From positions 1 to 64,000 of the forward strand of contig MOWL01000096.1 in assembly GCA_002110485.1 (NCBI GenBank): DNA of 64,000 bases, read 5' to 3'. How positions within the stretch are numbered: the first letter of the stretch is position 1; every line of letters begins with the position of its first letter. The notes beneath the pieces were generated by a model. It saw only the letters and a program-made list of their open reading frames with translations. It ran no database searches and had not been told where the DNA came from. Source of the stretch: Emergomyces orientalis. Its lineage: Eukaryota; Ascomycota; Eurotiomycetes; Onygenales; Ajellomycetaceae. Of this stretch, positions 1 through 10,601 are shown piece after piece. Made by a program: the position numbers and the translations under genes.

Positions 1-931
1 CAGCCTCCTCGTTTCATCAATCTCAGCCGCTCACCGAGCCTGTCGCTTAGATATCCGTCGAAAATCGTCTTCCAGAGCGCAGATCCGGACAAGGGGATGC
101 AGGCATCCAACGATGCGTTCATCAATCAACTGTCGAGGGACACCCAGCAGGAGATGAATAGCTTTCTCCGTTCAGTCGGCGCACAAGCCAAGCCTCTTCG
201 ACAGTAATGGTGAGGAACCCTATGACAACCGTGTCCTCCGCTGTCTTGTGATATCACCCGCTGGCCGGCCGATCTACAGGTACAAGTCACCCTTGGAGCT
301 GCTCAAGGCGCTTCGCGATGCAATAAAGGCGCACCGGTCTCTTTACCTGGATGGGAAATCCTTCATCGGGATATTTCGGAGAACAATATAATAATAACTG
401 ATCCAGATAAGGCGGATGGTCACTCGGGTATGCTAATCGATCTAGATCTTGCCAAAGAAGTCGGTAGCGGGCGAAGCGGTGCACGGCACCAGACTGGCAC
501 GATGGAGTTCATGGCGATCGAGGTGCTACTTAATATCGACCATACCTATCGGCATGATCTCGAGTCGTTCTTCTACGTGCTTATCTGGCAATGTGCCCAT
601 CACGGTTGGGAGTTTAAACCGCCACAAACATCTCATCAACTACAAGAAAGGTCCGAATCTAGTATGCTCAAGAAATGGTACACCGGCAACTACGAGGAAA
701 TTGCAACTTATAAACGAGGCAACATGAAGCTGGCGGCTTTGAGCGCATCCTGATGAAAGAATTTCCTCCATGGTTTGACTGGGTCAAACCACTCTGCAGA
801 ACCATACGGCGCATACTATTTCCTCATGGGGAGGAAGGACTTATCGTTGGAACACCGCAAGACCAAAAAGGCTATATAATCCTATTATTAAGGCGTATGA
901 TGATGCGATAGCTCTGATTGAAACTGAATAG
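1..931 (+). pseudogene. FunK1-type protein kinase, 3' part, frameshifted
   Basis: This is the C-terminal part of a fungal-specific FunK1 kinase gene whose 5' part lies outside the window or is lost. One frame reads about 160-350 (motif CLVISPAGRPIY). A one-base shift near 350 is needed to enter the catalytic loop (LHRDISENN near 360-390). The next open stretch, 430-753, holds the DFG-equivalent LIDLDLAKE and the HDLESFFYVL block. Further shifts near 740 and 870 recover a tail ending IETE and a TAG at 929-931. It keeps a canonical HRD, unlike the intact paralogue at 27013-29424. At least three shifts make it a pseudogene unless small introns or sequencing errors account for them. Family assignment is firm; inactivity is inferred. 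Confidence 0.85.
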
Positions 932-2749
932 ATGTGTTATAGTGAAGTATCGCTTATATTGGCCATCTCAATGCATACTGTTTAATTCAAGCTCGCCTGA
1001 GGGAATGGCTTCTCTGACCACACTAACTTGATGTTGTCGACGGTGTAGGAGATGGCCAAGTGTTAATCATGACAACCCGTCATATTGAACTAGTCGACGG
1101 CGCACTTTTGCGAGCCGGGTCGCGTGGATGTGAAAACCGAGTTCCGCTCGTCCTCTCACTGCGCTTCTATTTTTCTCACTAAAAAGACATTTTCAAGAAC
1201 TTATAGTCTAAAGAGCTTGATCAAAATTTTTTTAAATTTAATTCTAAATAGAAATAGGGCAGCGACGCTGATGCTACTATATAGACTGTGTATAAATGTT
1301 GAATTTTACAAACTGAAAACTATATCTCGCTTTGCTACGGCGCATGCATGCACGATAAGCCCTATTGCCTCGAAAAGATTCCATGTACAATCACGTGGAA
1401 CGGGCCTCCAAGTGCTGACGCGCGGTTTTCTGAGGGAACATTACATAGATTTTCTATTTGCGATTGCGTAAATGGAATTCTTTCAAGTGTGGTAGGCATC
1501 CTCCAAAAGCTGGCACAGCTACCTAGTCTTAGTATAGGAAGATACCTTGTTATGTTTGTTTTGTTCGTCGAGTGGTGCAATAAGACAAACAAGGGGGTGT
1601 AATTGTTTGTTTACTCCTGTATCAGAGGCGTAGACGAGCGACTGGATGAGGGCGCAGGCCCCTTCGCACATTCACTGGTTGATTTTCCATTACGCTACCT
1701 CAAAACCTTCTGTGGAAAGTCATGACCGTCCTCAGTCTTCCCCGAGTCAGTCAAAGGCATGCTATATTAAAGACAAAACAAGAGCGTGGCCCAGCCACGC
1801 CATTTCAGAGAATAGGGAAAATTTTACCTCGAGAATGGAGCAAGCCGTGGCCCGGCCATGTCATTTCAGAGAATAGGGGATATTTTACCCCAAGAATGGA
1901 GCAAGTCATGCCCAGCCATGTCATTCCAGATAATAGGGGATATTTTACCCCAAGAATGGAACAAGCCATGACCAAGTCATGACATTTCAGAGTTGCCTTT
2001 TCCCTTTTCCCTTTTTTTTAGCATCCAATCTCCCTCACCAAAGTGTCGCCATCTGGCGTAGAAGAACTGAAGCCCTTGACGGATGCCGTTTTTTTGAGTG
2101 AAAGGCAACAAAGAATGAAGATCCTCCAGGGGCTCAATTCGCCTTGCGGATTGAAAAAAAAAGATTTTGTGAAAAGAAGTCTGCGGACTGCCATGGGAAT
2201 TTCCCCTCGCCTGGGGACAATAAATTGAAAGCTAGGCCCTTATACAAGCTTAACATTGGCGATGAATCCGCGAAGATGTGTAGTCTTCATTTCTACTGCT
2301 TGATAGTGCTACAGGCTATCTTGCTGCTCAACATTTTGAGTCAATAATTTACAATGATCATTTGATCGGCAAACTATATAATTAATTTTCTTTGAAGGGT
2401 ATTGACAGTTATCTTGTTGGTACTGCAAAAAAGCTAGGGAGGTGATGATAGTAGCTGTGTGGCTATGAAAAAGTACTCATAAATTGATGTCAGAAAACGT
2501 TACATACAAAAAACACCATTTACCAATGGTTAGATAGTGAACAACACAATATTTGGTCTACATGTTGAATGTAGATTACAGGTTGAATGCATGCGTCGAA
2601 TTGAGGGGCTGAATGGGAGTAAAGCAGAGGGAGCGGAGTGGAGGGGAAAGAAAAATGGGTGGAGAGAAGAAGGGTGAAAGGAAACAAAAGTGGAAGACCA
2701 GAAGAGGAAGATAGAGGTGAAAGCTGAACAAAAAAAAGAGAAAAGAAGA
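932..2749. other. Intergenic, no convincing gene
   Basis: Short ORFs here (for example 1124-1471 and 2520-2802) are low-complexity, lack family motifs and are not supported. The only clear structure is the tandem repeat at 1781-1993. The segment probably contains the 3' flank of the kinase at 2750-4414. Confidence 0.6.
1781..1993. repeat. 60-bp tandem repeat, about 3.4 copies
   Basis: A unit containing AATAGGGGATATTTTACCCC and CATTTCAGA recurs with periods of 61 and 60 bp (anchors at 1811, 1872 and 1932). Each unit also holds a CATG...GGCCATG-type inverted motif. Copies differ by a few substitutions. No transposon ends are visible. Confidence 0.9.
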
Positions 2750-4414
2750 TTAACAAGCATGATCCACCAACTTGGCCCAGATCTTTTCATCATGAACATC
2801 ACTCAATACAGCTTCTCTGCATCTAGCCAGATGACCACGCATTTTAATCCATGTTTTTTCAAAAGTAGGTAGATATTTCACAAATTCAAGAATTAGAGAA
2901 TATGCATAGTGGATGAATAACAACATGTGATCCCGGGTATGTGGGAGATGCGAACTTAAAAGCTTCAAAAATGGCTGGATACCAATCTGCCACATTCTGG
3001 CAGGCAATGAATATTTATTGGGAATTTGTTGAAGGTCCAGATTAGCGGACGGGTGTTGCGTAGCTATAAAGATATCACAATACTCTCCCAGTAGAACTTT
3101 ATGAGAAGAGTTCAAAAGTTGCCATTGTGCATCAGTGAAATGTTCCGTTGGTTTGGAGAGCCGCTGCTCCTTGCATTTCTCCTCAGCTTTATCAAGGCTG
3201 AAAAGTATGTGTTCAGCCTGATGCGCTAATTCTTCGCCCGATATCGTGGTCAATCGAAAAAGAGGTATTCCGGGGCAGTCACACCACGGTTCGGGTTTCA
3301 TTTGATACTTTTTAATCGTCCAGTCGAAGATATAGTCATTCTGGAATCTCTCGCGCGCAAACAAATCGCGGAAGATCTTTCGGAGGTAGGAGTAGTCTGG
3401 CTTTTCTTTGATGGAAAGGGATTGACAGTACGTGAAGAAGGTAGAGAATTCAGCGGGCGATCCACTGCAGAGTTGGCTGATGGGAATATCCTGTTTTTTC
3501 TTCAAGATGAGATTGTGATCCTCCCGCTCTGTCGGAGCAGTCGGGTCTAGCCACGGAAGAGACCCATGAAGTAAATACAGCAACGTATAGCCAAGAGCCT
3601 CCATATCGTCACGAGGAGATTGCTCCAGTCCTAAATGAGTATTGATACTAGCAAAGCAGGCAGTGCCAGTGTTCAGTGTTTCACAAGCTGAACCTTCAAG
3701 ATCATATTCCCTAGCCAGCGCAAAATCAATAGCGTGAACTTGATTTCCGCACTTTCCAATACCCATTAGAAAGTTGTCGGGCCTGACATCGCGATGAAGA
3801 AAAGACTTTTTATGAATGCCTTCAAGGCAGGATATAAGTTGCTCAGCCAATGAAAGCACAGTCTTCAGAGTGAATTTCCTGTCACAGAAGATGAAAAGGT
3901 CCTCCAGGGTAGGGCCAAGTAGATCAATAACCATGGCCTGATAGTCATCTGCGGGCATGCCAAACCAATGAATAAAAGGGATTCCGACACCACCACTGAG
4001 GTGTCTGTAGACACGGGACTCATGCTGTAGCAGTCCGGCATTGTCGTACTCGATCTTGATGGCAACTTCTTGTCCGGAGATAGTATTGATGCCTATTCAG
4101 AGGTGTAAGACAGGATGATCAGGGAAGTTGGTAAAGGATGGGCTGCTTACCAGTATAGATGTTACCGTGACTTCCCTTCCCTATCATTTTGTCAATTTCG
4201 TATTTATCGATGTATAGTTTCTGAAATGTAGGGTTAATTTCATGTCCTTCAGTGTCAATGGCACAATGCTCACTGGAATATCCTTCAAATGAGGTCCCGC
4301 AGTGGCGACAGCTTGTTCCTCACAATCGACCAAATCAGTGGCAGCGCTTCGAGCAGAGAGGCTTGCCCCATGATCGATTGTGTCGTGGGTGATATCGCTA
4401 GGTTTTTTAGACAT
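2750..4414 (-). CDS. CK1-like (casein kinase I family) protein kinase
   Basis: Predicted Ser/Thr kinase of 517 aa from three exons: 4414-4274, 4220-4151 and 4092-2750. Introns of 53 and 58 nt have GTGAGC and GTAAGC donors and keep frame. Exon 2 carries the glycine-rich loop (GKGSHGNIY, about residues 61-69). Exon 3 begins with the ATP-anchoring VAIK (Lys83), then FLHRDVRPDNFLMG (catalytic Asp about 172) and AIDFALA (193-195). CK1 kinases normally have HRDIKPDN and DFG; here the subdomain VII glycine is alanine, so metal binding and activity may be altered. The C-terminal 250 residues continue the lobe and then match nothing I recognise. CK1-like kinases are expanded in many fungi, and this looks like a divergent member rather than the housekeeping CK1. 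The start is the first ATG of exon 1. Confidence 0.88.
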
Positions 4415-5405
4415 TTTGAATGAGTTTGGCCGAATGGCAATATGTCTATTCTTTTGATGTATGGTTTTCTTGGTCTGCTCCAGAAAGGGGAACGAAAATT
4501 AAGGTTCGAGAGACTGCCTGAGTTGCAAGATAACCGGGGAAATATGATGGGTGATATGCTTTATAAAGACAATACGCATCATCTTCGGCCCTGAAAAAGA
4601 AATGTGCACAGAAATCTCTGCTAAATACTGAAACAGTTAGCAATTTAATATTAGGGACATCACAACCAGGGTCAGCTGCCCGCCATTTGCGCGAACCAGT
4701 TGCAAACCTAGTACCCTGACTTTTCACCTCCTAACGCCACTCAGACAGAAATATTGGTCCTATCAGACGGAGGGTATGGATTGGCATGGGACAATATAGC
4801 CAAACCCGGATTGTATAATCCCAGGTTCGCAGCAACTGAATTTGTGGCTACTCAATACACATTCAGGCGGGCAGAGCAGCGATGCACCTCTCAGCCTACT
4901 GCAGCTGGATCACACTTGTAGTTTCTCAACCATTGATCCGGTTGGGTAATATAGTTAGCAATCAGGCAATTTGAGCATGGGTTGGATACTGTTTTTGCGG
5001 TGTAAGTCTCCAGAATGCCGCTCCATTACGCCTTGCAGATAAATCACCCATCCTTAATCCCGCATCCCATACGCTACTATCCATTCCACAACAGGAGTCT
5101 GGTAAACCCGGAAATCTTATAGAAGCTGCCTATCTTGTGGTAGTTGTTGTGGCCCATCTGCCATGTGGGCATTAGTCCATCAATAACTCCCATGATTTAT
5201 CGATTTTTATTCTTGAACACGCTCCCACTTTGTGTCCATCACTCCACTTTCCCTTTTCTCTTCACAGAGAGTATGCGTCTCTGAGCTGCTTCATTCAGCA
5301 TACCTGCCATATCTATCTGTAAGGAAGAAGCCCCCACAATTTTCCACATAGATTTAAATCTCAAGCTTACAGGTCAGGTGAGATAGAGACCAGCATTCAC
5401 TCAAA
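4415..5405. other. Intergenic between divergent kinase and F-box genes
   Basis: Shared 5' flank of the kinase (minus) and the F-box gene (plus). A 93-codon minus-strand ORF at 4446-4727 abuts the kinase start but has no recognisable domain; it may be leader sequence. Nothing else is supported. Confidence 0.5.
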
Positions 5406-6191
5406 ATGGGCGACAAACTGCCGGTCGAGTTGGTGGGACAGATTGCTCAGAACATGAACAAGAAGGATCTGAAAAATCTTATGAAAGTCTCCTGGAAGTT
5501 CCGCTCTGCTGTCGAACCAATGATATACGAGGGGATCAGTTTGACCTGCCCTGCAGTATTGGCCTTGCTGAGGGCCATCCATGAACGGCCTCGTATGGTT
5601 TCGCGCACCGAAACGCTTAAGATATCCGAGACGGAGGACCAGACAATTGATGCAACGGAGCTTGTTCAAATGGCTGGATTAAACGCACAGTCAACTGGGA
5701 ATCAAATCATCTCGCACCTGCTATCCAAATTGCCTAATCTCCACTCCTTTTGCTTCCGCTCTTTCAAAAGTGATTTTGGTCATATTATAAACCGTGTGGA
5801 CAGAAAACCTCTTGATTTTTCCAGTCTAAGAAAGATTGTAACACTTCAGTTGCCGGCGCATTGTCTGCTCACATTTCCAACACCAGTTTTGCCTGTGACA
5901 CTGGAATGCCTCAAAGTGAGAGACGCTGAGTCAGTCAACGGAGAAAATCTTATAAAAATGCTGGTCAATTATATCAAGCAGAAGCCTGTTGAGGGTACAG
6001 ACACATGGGCGCTAAAATTCATTACTATTGTCTCGAATATTGGTTCCTGCACGTATTCCAGAGCAGAGCAGAGGGATATTTCTGAAGATAACACAGCCGA
6101 GCTGAGGGCTATCTGCAATGATAAAGGGGTGAAATTGCACTGGCGTAGGATTGTTGTTATGACGTGTGGTCGTGAACCTTGGGCATATTAG
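5406..6191 (+). CDS. F-box domain protein
   Basis: Single-exon gene for a 261-aa protein. Residues about 4-45 fit an F-box: LPVELVGQIAQNM, then KDLKNLMKVSWKFRSAVEP and the trailing IYEGI. F-box proteins recruit substrates to SCF ubiquitin ligases by binding Skp1. Downstream there are spaced leucine-rich segments (LSKLPNLHSFCFRSF, FSSLRKIVTL, LECLKVRD) resembling degenerate LRRs of fungal F-box families, but no strict repeat. The ATG follows AAA (Kozak-like). It is transcribed divergently from the kinase at 2750-4414. The substrate is unknown. Confidence 0.82.
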   Translation: MGDKLPVELVGQIAQNMNKKDLKNLMKVSWKFRSAVEPMIYEGISLTCPAVLALLRAIHERPRMVSRTETLKISETEDQTIDATELVQMAGLNAQSTGNQIISHLLSKLPNLHSFCFRSFKSDFGHIINRVDRKPLDFSSLRKIVTLQLPAHCLLTFPTPVLPVTLECLKVRDAESVNGENLIKMLVNYIKQKPVEGTDTWALKFITIVSNIGSCTYSRAEQRDISEDNTAELRAICNDKGVKLHWRRIVVMTCGREPWAY

Positions 6192-6363
6192 ATGCGGTTG
6201 GTCGCGTTCTAACTGTATTTTAACAATTTGCTGAGACAACCACATTCTGGAACACATTTTGTGCCAACTGCACTGATTTAAGTATGGTAAATTACCTCCG
6301 AGACAAACAAGACAGACACATCCAAAAAGTGGTGAAGTACGGAGAATGAAGTAGTTATTATTA

Positions 6364-6504
6364 CACCATGACCTTGGCCACTTTGCACCACTAGGCTAAC
6401 TTAGTAGGGAAAAGTACCTTTAAGACAAACAAGACAAACACGAAAAGGTACCCCTTCTCATACTAAATTAGCCTAGTGGTACAAAGTGGCCAAAGGTCGT
6501 GGTG
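6364..6504. repeat. 141-bp imperfect inverted repeat, MITE-like
   Basis: Arms of about 43 bp (6364-6406 and 6461-6504) are reverse complements with about five differences; each holds GGCCACTTTG and CCACTAGGCTAA. The spacer of about 54 bp carries GACAAACAAGACAAACAC, which also occurs in similar form at about 6302-6320. It could fold as a hairpin RNA, be a small non-autonomous DNA transposon, or mark the 3' ends of the convergent genes at 5406 and 7967. No target-site duplication was resolved. Confidence 0.85.
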
Positions 6505-6665
6505 TGGCCAAGTTCATGATGAAATACATTATCGTCGCCAAAAGTATAACATATAGAAAAAAACCCTCCAAAGGAAAAGGTCTATGACAGAAAAGGTCTT
6601 AACATAAAAACTCTCGGAACATATGCTCACTATTACAGTACTCCATGCTGAGATTCCCGTGCCAT

Positions 6666-7967
6666 TCATTCATTCACCCAGTTGTCTGCGTTGATCAAAG
6701 CGGCTTCCATGCTATGCTTGTGCTGAACCAAATATTCCTGAATTTCAGCCGGAGAGAATTTTGATGAAGGAATCACATTCGAGAATTCTTTTGCTTTTTC
6801 AATCATATCTTCCGCCGGCTGATTTTGAGGAGAGTACATCTGGATAAAGATGTCATTGATTTGCTGTTCGTTTGCCAAACCAAACTCAATTGACAGATCA
6901 ACGCGCCCGGGTCGAGTAAGCGCAGGGTCCAGTTGATTTGGGTGATTCGTTGTCATAACCAGTATCCTTCCCCTACTAGATATCATACCATCAATCGCAT
7001 TCAAAAGGCCAGCAAGTGTCACGCCGTTTTTTGATTTCGGGCGAACACCGGATTCCTTGATGAAATCGCGGGTGACATCAGAAGCGTCAACATCTTCTAT
7101 GCAAACCAGGGAGGGGCTTGGGAGGAGAGACATCAAGAGAAGTAATGCCTTATCGGTGAGCATTTCGTCCTTCAGGGATATGAAATGAATATCAAGTGAA
7201 AAGTGACTTGCTAAAGCGAGAGCTAGGCTGGTTTTTCCAGTGCCGGGAGGGCCATGAAACAAATACCCTCGACGGTAAGGCTTTCCTCGCGCCTTGTACC
7301 ATTCTGAACTCGACAGGAATTCCGCCACATCCATTATTAGAGAGCTCTTACGTTGTTGCTCCAGCACGACTGAACCCAAAGAACGAGGGAACTGGTGTGA
7401 GATGAGCCGCCATGGAAAATATGTCTCCACCAGATTTTTATGCTGTGGATACATCACGGATGTATACTTGTTCTCAGTCAGATACTGAACCCGTACTTCA
7501 CTGACAAACTTTTCTAGTGGTTCCCGAGACCAGCCGAGGACTGTGAGCACCAGTCGTCCGGTGCTTGGTGCAAGATGGATCCATTGTCCTCCGTACCGGA
7601 ACCATGCGTCCCCACCACATGGCTGAAATCTCAGTCTCCTTCCATAGGGGTCACCTTTCTTTCGGTGATCCCAGTCGTTGTGCCCTTCCGTCAGCACCTG
7701 TATCGAGCGGCTTTGTATTTGCATATGCTCTCTGGAGTACCACGTTATAGCCCTACCAACCTCATCTGCAGTGTGCACTTCAAGTGATACTGTACAACGA
7801 TCCCAAAAGAGTTGAAATAGACTTCTCACGCCCGCTAACGCGTCTCGGGTGCGCGAAAGAATTAAAAGAAAACGGGGGAGGATCAAAAAATTTTTGAAAA
7901 AAGGGTAGCATTTTATAAAATATAAGAGTACTCTCTTGAGTTCGGTCGACTGAATGGTTTTTGCCAT
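6666..7967 (-). CDS. BCS1-like AAA ATPase
   Basis: Open frame of 433 aa. Residues about 50-200 resemble the BCS1 N-terminal domain, followed by an AAA module: Walker A GPPGTGKT (239-246), Walker B LVCIED (287-292), sensor 1 TTNHPNQLDPAL and arginine finger TRPGR (351-355). Mitochondrial Bcs1 moves the folded Rieske protein across the inner membrane. Fungal genomes carry many additional BCS1-like paralogues of unknown function, and this is more likely one of those. The first 35 residues are hydrophobic (LLYFIKCYPFFKNFLIL) and could be a membrane anchor, but this stretch is AT-rich and the real start could lie further in or across an unrecognised intron. Confidence 0.88.
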   Translation of the reverse strand: MAKTIQSTELKRVLLYFIKCYPFFKNFLILPRFLLILSRTRDALAGVRSLFQLFWDRCTVSLEVHTADEVGRAITWYSREHMQIQSRSIQVLTEGHNDWDHRKKGDPYGRRLRFQPCGGDAWFRYGGQWIHLAPSTGRLVLTVLGWSREPLEKFVSEVRVQYLTENKYTSVMYPQHKNLVETYFPWRLISHQFPRSLGSVVLEQQRKSSLIMDVAEFLSSSEWYKARGKPYRRGYLFHGPPGTGKTSLALALASHFSLDIHFISLKDEMLTDKALLLLMSLLPSPSLVCIEDVDASDVTRDFIKESGVRPKSKNGVTLAGLLNAIDGMISSRGRILVMTTNHPNQLDPALTRPGRVDLSIEFGLANEQQINDIFIQMYSPQNQPAEDMIEKAKEFSNVIPSSKFSPAEIQEYLVQHKHSMEAALINADNWVNE

Positions 7968-9006
7968 TTTTATTCTCAGTCAAAGCGGGAGTACGATTTC
8001 ACCTGTTAGAAATTTGCAAACCTTGCCATGAGTTGGCATGGACAGTGGTACACCAACCCCTTTATAATGGTTATCACATCACTCAACTGTTTCACTCGCT
8101 ATGCCAACACACGGCTTTTCACAGGTTTTGTTTTATCTCTCTTCTTTTCTTTTCATTTTTGTCTCCTGCTTCTGAGAGGCCGGTTGCGTTCCCTCAAATA
8201 AATTGCTTTTTCCACAGGCAATTTGGTGTTCAAAGATTTATCCAGGGAAGACAGGTGCAAGCCACTAGCCTTGTATTAGGGCATAGAAAGCCCTGACTGT
8301 GCATCTGTTCTGAATGCAGGCATGGATTGGAGGTCACTCGGGTTGCCACATTGACGGTCTGCACGCCAGCTGTGATGCGCCTTTGCTCCCTGACTCATTG
8401 CTCTTCCAACTAGCATCGCCGAAATGAGGATGGTGCTGGCTGCTATCACACCGAGCTCAGGGTGCAAGGTGCAGCCAGGGGTGCCAGACTGTGTCGAGGG
8501 CACGGGAAATTTGTGTTGAATAAGATACTTCAATCCCCGAAGGCGAGTGCATATACATGCACAGCTTGAGTGCGTGCAATATTCATGCAAGGGGGTCATC
8601 ACCTCGATACTAATTGAGGCCAAATTTTGAACCTCGCTGCTTTTGGCTATAAGAGATGCTTCACCGCTCGCTCGTTGCCTTGTTTGAGTACAAACCGGTC
8701 ATCCATGTTGGCCAGTAAGCAGATCCCGTGGCTGCATGCGAAGGGATGTGCTTACTAGTATCATACAAAGCTGGTTTTATTCCTTTGCCATAGCGAATTG
8801 CTAGCGATACTTCGTGCCCTTTGGCCAGCCCACGCTTTTTTCCTTGCAATCTACATACGCGTTGCTCCCCACCATGTAATGCGATATTTCATAATTTACA
8901 ATAATCATTTTATTGGCAAACTTTATTTTCTTTGGAAGGTAATAAAGTAGGGTCATTTGGTAGCAGACATGAGAGGTCTAAGTGGGCTACTCTCCTTACA
9001 TAATAA
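7968..9006. other. Intergenic containing a dispersed repeat
   Basis: No convincing gene. ORFs at 8276-8623 and 8661-8849 (minus) fall inside the repeat copy described at 8380-8860 and are best read as remnants of it. Confidence 0.5.
8380..8860 (-). repeat. Dispersed repeat, copy A (inverted relative to copy B)
   Basis: Read on the minus strand this matches 15850-16260 on the plus strand. Shared blocks include GTAAGCACATCCCTTCGCAT, AGCGGTGAAGCATCTCTTAT and GCCCTCGACACAGTCTGGCA, separated by diverged sequence. Both copies keep a short translated block (YGKG, SKHIPSHAATG), so the repeat may derive from a protein-coding sequence. The family is not recognised. Together with copy B it flanks a block of four same-strand genes. 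Confidence 0.8.
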
Positions 9007-10222
9007 CTAACCAACACCGAGCATTGCAGCTGGTTCAAGAATATCGAAATCCAGGGGGTTAAAATTATTCCAAATCTCATCAGGCACCCTGTAAATATCA
9101 TCGGGCACGTTATAGTTATTCCCACGAAGATGCAATGTCACAGTTAGATTGTCGCCCAGGGTAAAATTCGAAACTGTCTTCAGATGCCAACATTTTTCCG
9201 GCCAGCACTTCAAGGGTGACAAACACCCGTGGAACATCTTTTTTTTGAATAAAAGTGATACACGACTTATGCGACCTCGAGGGGTATATAACAGAGGTGT
9301 TGACAGCAGTCCTCTCAATCGTGCGGAGAGGACATTGATGGTATCATTCAATCTTTCCACAGATAATTGTGGAAATTTATTTTCTCTGACAATTTTTACC
9401 AAACATAGCGCATATGGTAATGCCATAGGTCCGTCAACCTCATCTTCGGAGAACACATCAAGAATACCCTTCAGCTGAGGAGTATGATCCTTTAGATATT
9501 TCAGCCGGTCTTGAAGTACGGGGTCTGAGATGAGAACAATGTATCCAGAGAGAACACTTTCATTGCCGCCCCATTTCTATTTAGAATTAGTATTTTGGTG
9601 ATATCATTCCAGATGTACTTCATACATCACCATGGATATCCGGATATTTGGAAGGATCAGCTTCATCGATGTGGTACAGGCCATTGCTGGAGGTATGGAA
9701 CTCAGATTGAAGTGGGAGCTTGCCACCAGAAGTGGTGGGATAAGGTTCAGCATCCTTGTCTAAGTTAGCACTGTTTTTCTAAGTAGGTGAAGAATAGCGG
9801 ACTCACCATTGCAAGAGATTGCGAGGATGTGTGAAACTCAGTTTGCAAATCCACAGAATTTATGCTGGGTGAAGTTGGATATTTATATGGCAATGACTGT
9901 AAGCTGGAGACACAGTTGTTTAGGGTTGCATCTGATGTGTTTCTTTGTGCTGCATCCATTTCTCTTCTAAAAGCTTTATACTTTCTCTCTGCAAAGCCAG
10001 ACTCTATCTGGCTGGGGTCAGCGAAGCACCATCACAGTACAAGCCCCTTTTAATGCAGTTGTGGTGGGCAGGTGCTGCTTCATCACATCTGACATGTCTT
10101 TCTTTGCAGGTCGAACAGCCAGTGAAAGTTCTATGATGCCATCTTCGCTGACGTATTGAACAAGCTGTTGGCTGTCTTGGGCCCGGGGAATTCAGAGGTA
10201 AATTAGATGGCAGAGCAAGCAT
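9007..10222 (-). CDS. Zn2Cys6-type regulator with altered zinc cluster
   Basis: A four-exon model (10222-10030, 9988-9807, 9754-9626, 9576-9007) is in frame throughout and gives 357 aa; introns are 41, 52 and 49 nt. Residues 30-63 fit a fungal binuclear zinc cluster with C36, C39, C46, C56 and C63 at canonical spacing, but His53 stands where the fourth Cys is expected. This class binds DNA with six cysteines holding two Zn ions. The remainder is short for the family and I see no fungal-specific TF middle domain; the peptide QTEFHTSS / QSEFHTSS occurs twice. It may be a small regulator or a decaying gene. The 41-nt first intron is unusually short but restores the frame exactly. Confidence 0.65.
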
Positions 10223-10601
10223 TGTGTTTGGACAGAATTTCTTCTGGGTTTATATAGTACTTCGCCCTGCTGGAGTTGATATTTGCATGGCCTTTCATTA
10301 CCCAATAAACAACAAAGCCACGGGAGCGAGGGCTGAGGGTATCAAGCAGCTATCTTCCTGTCTTTTTTGCTTAAATTTCCATATTTACTACTTCTTTTAG
10401 TCCTAGGGACCCTACCACAAGTAGGGGCAAGGATATTTACAATGAACGCTGCTCATATGGGAACTCTCTATTTATCCTTTCCACTCTGAGGATTTTGGAA
10501 ACCCTCCTCCTTCCCAACCCGCCTCGGAAATCAGACACCTGGTGAACAAGAAACGGTAAGAGGCAAAATATTTACATTCATGATTGACTGGCTTCTCCTT
10601 T

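Noticed and set aside
1124..1602. Overlapping ORFs of 76-115 codons
   Set aside because: Mutually overlapping in several frames, no motif and no coding-like composition.
1781..1993. CRISPR-like array
   Set aside because: Contiguous tandem units without unique spacers in a eukaryotic sequence.
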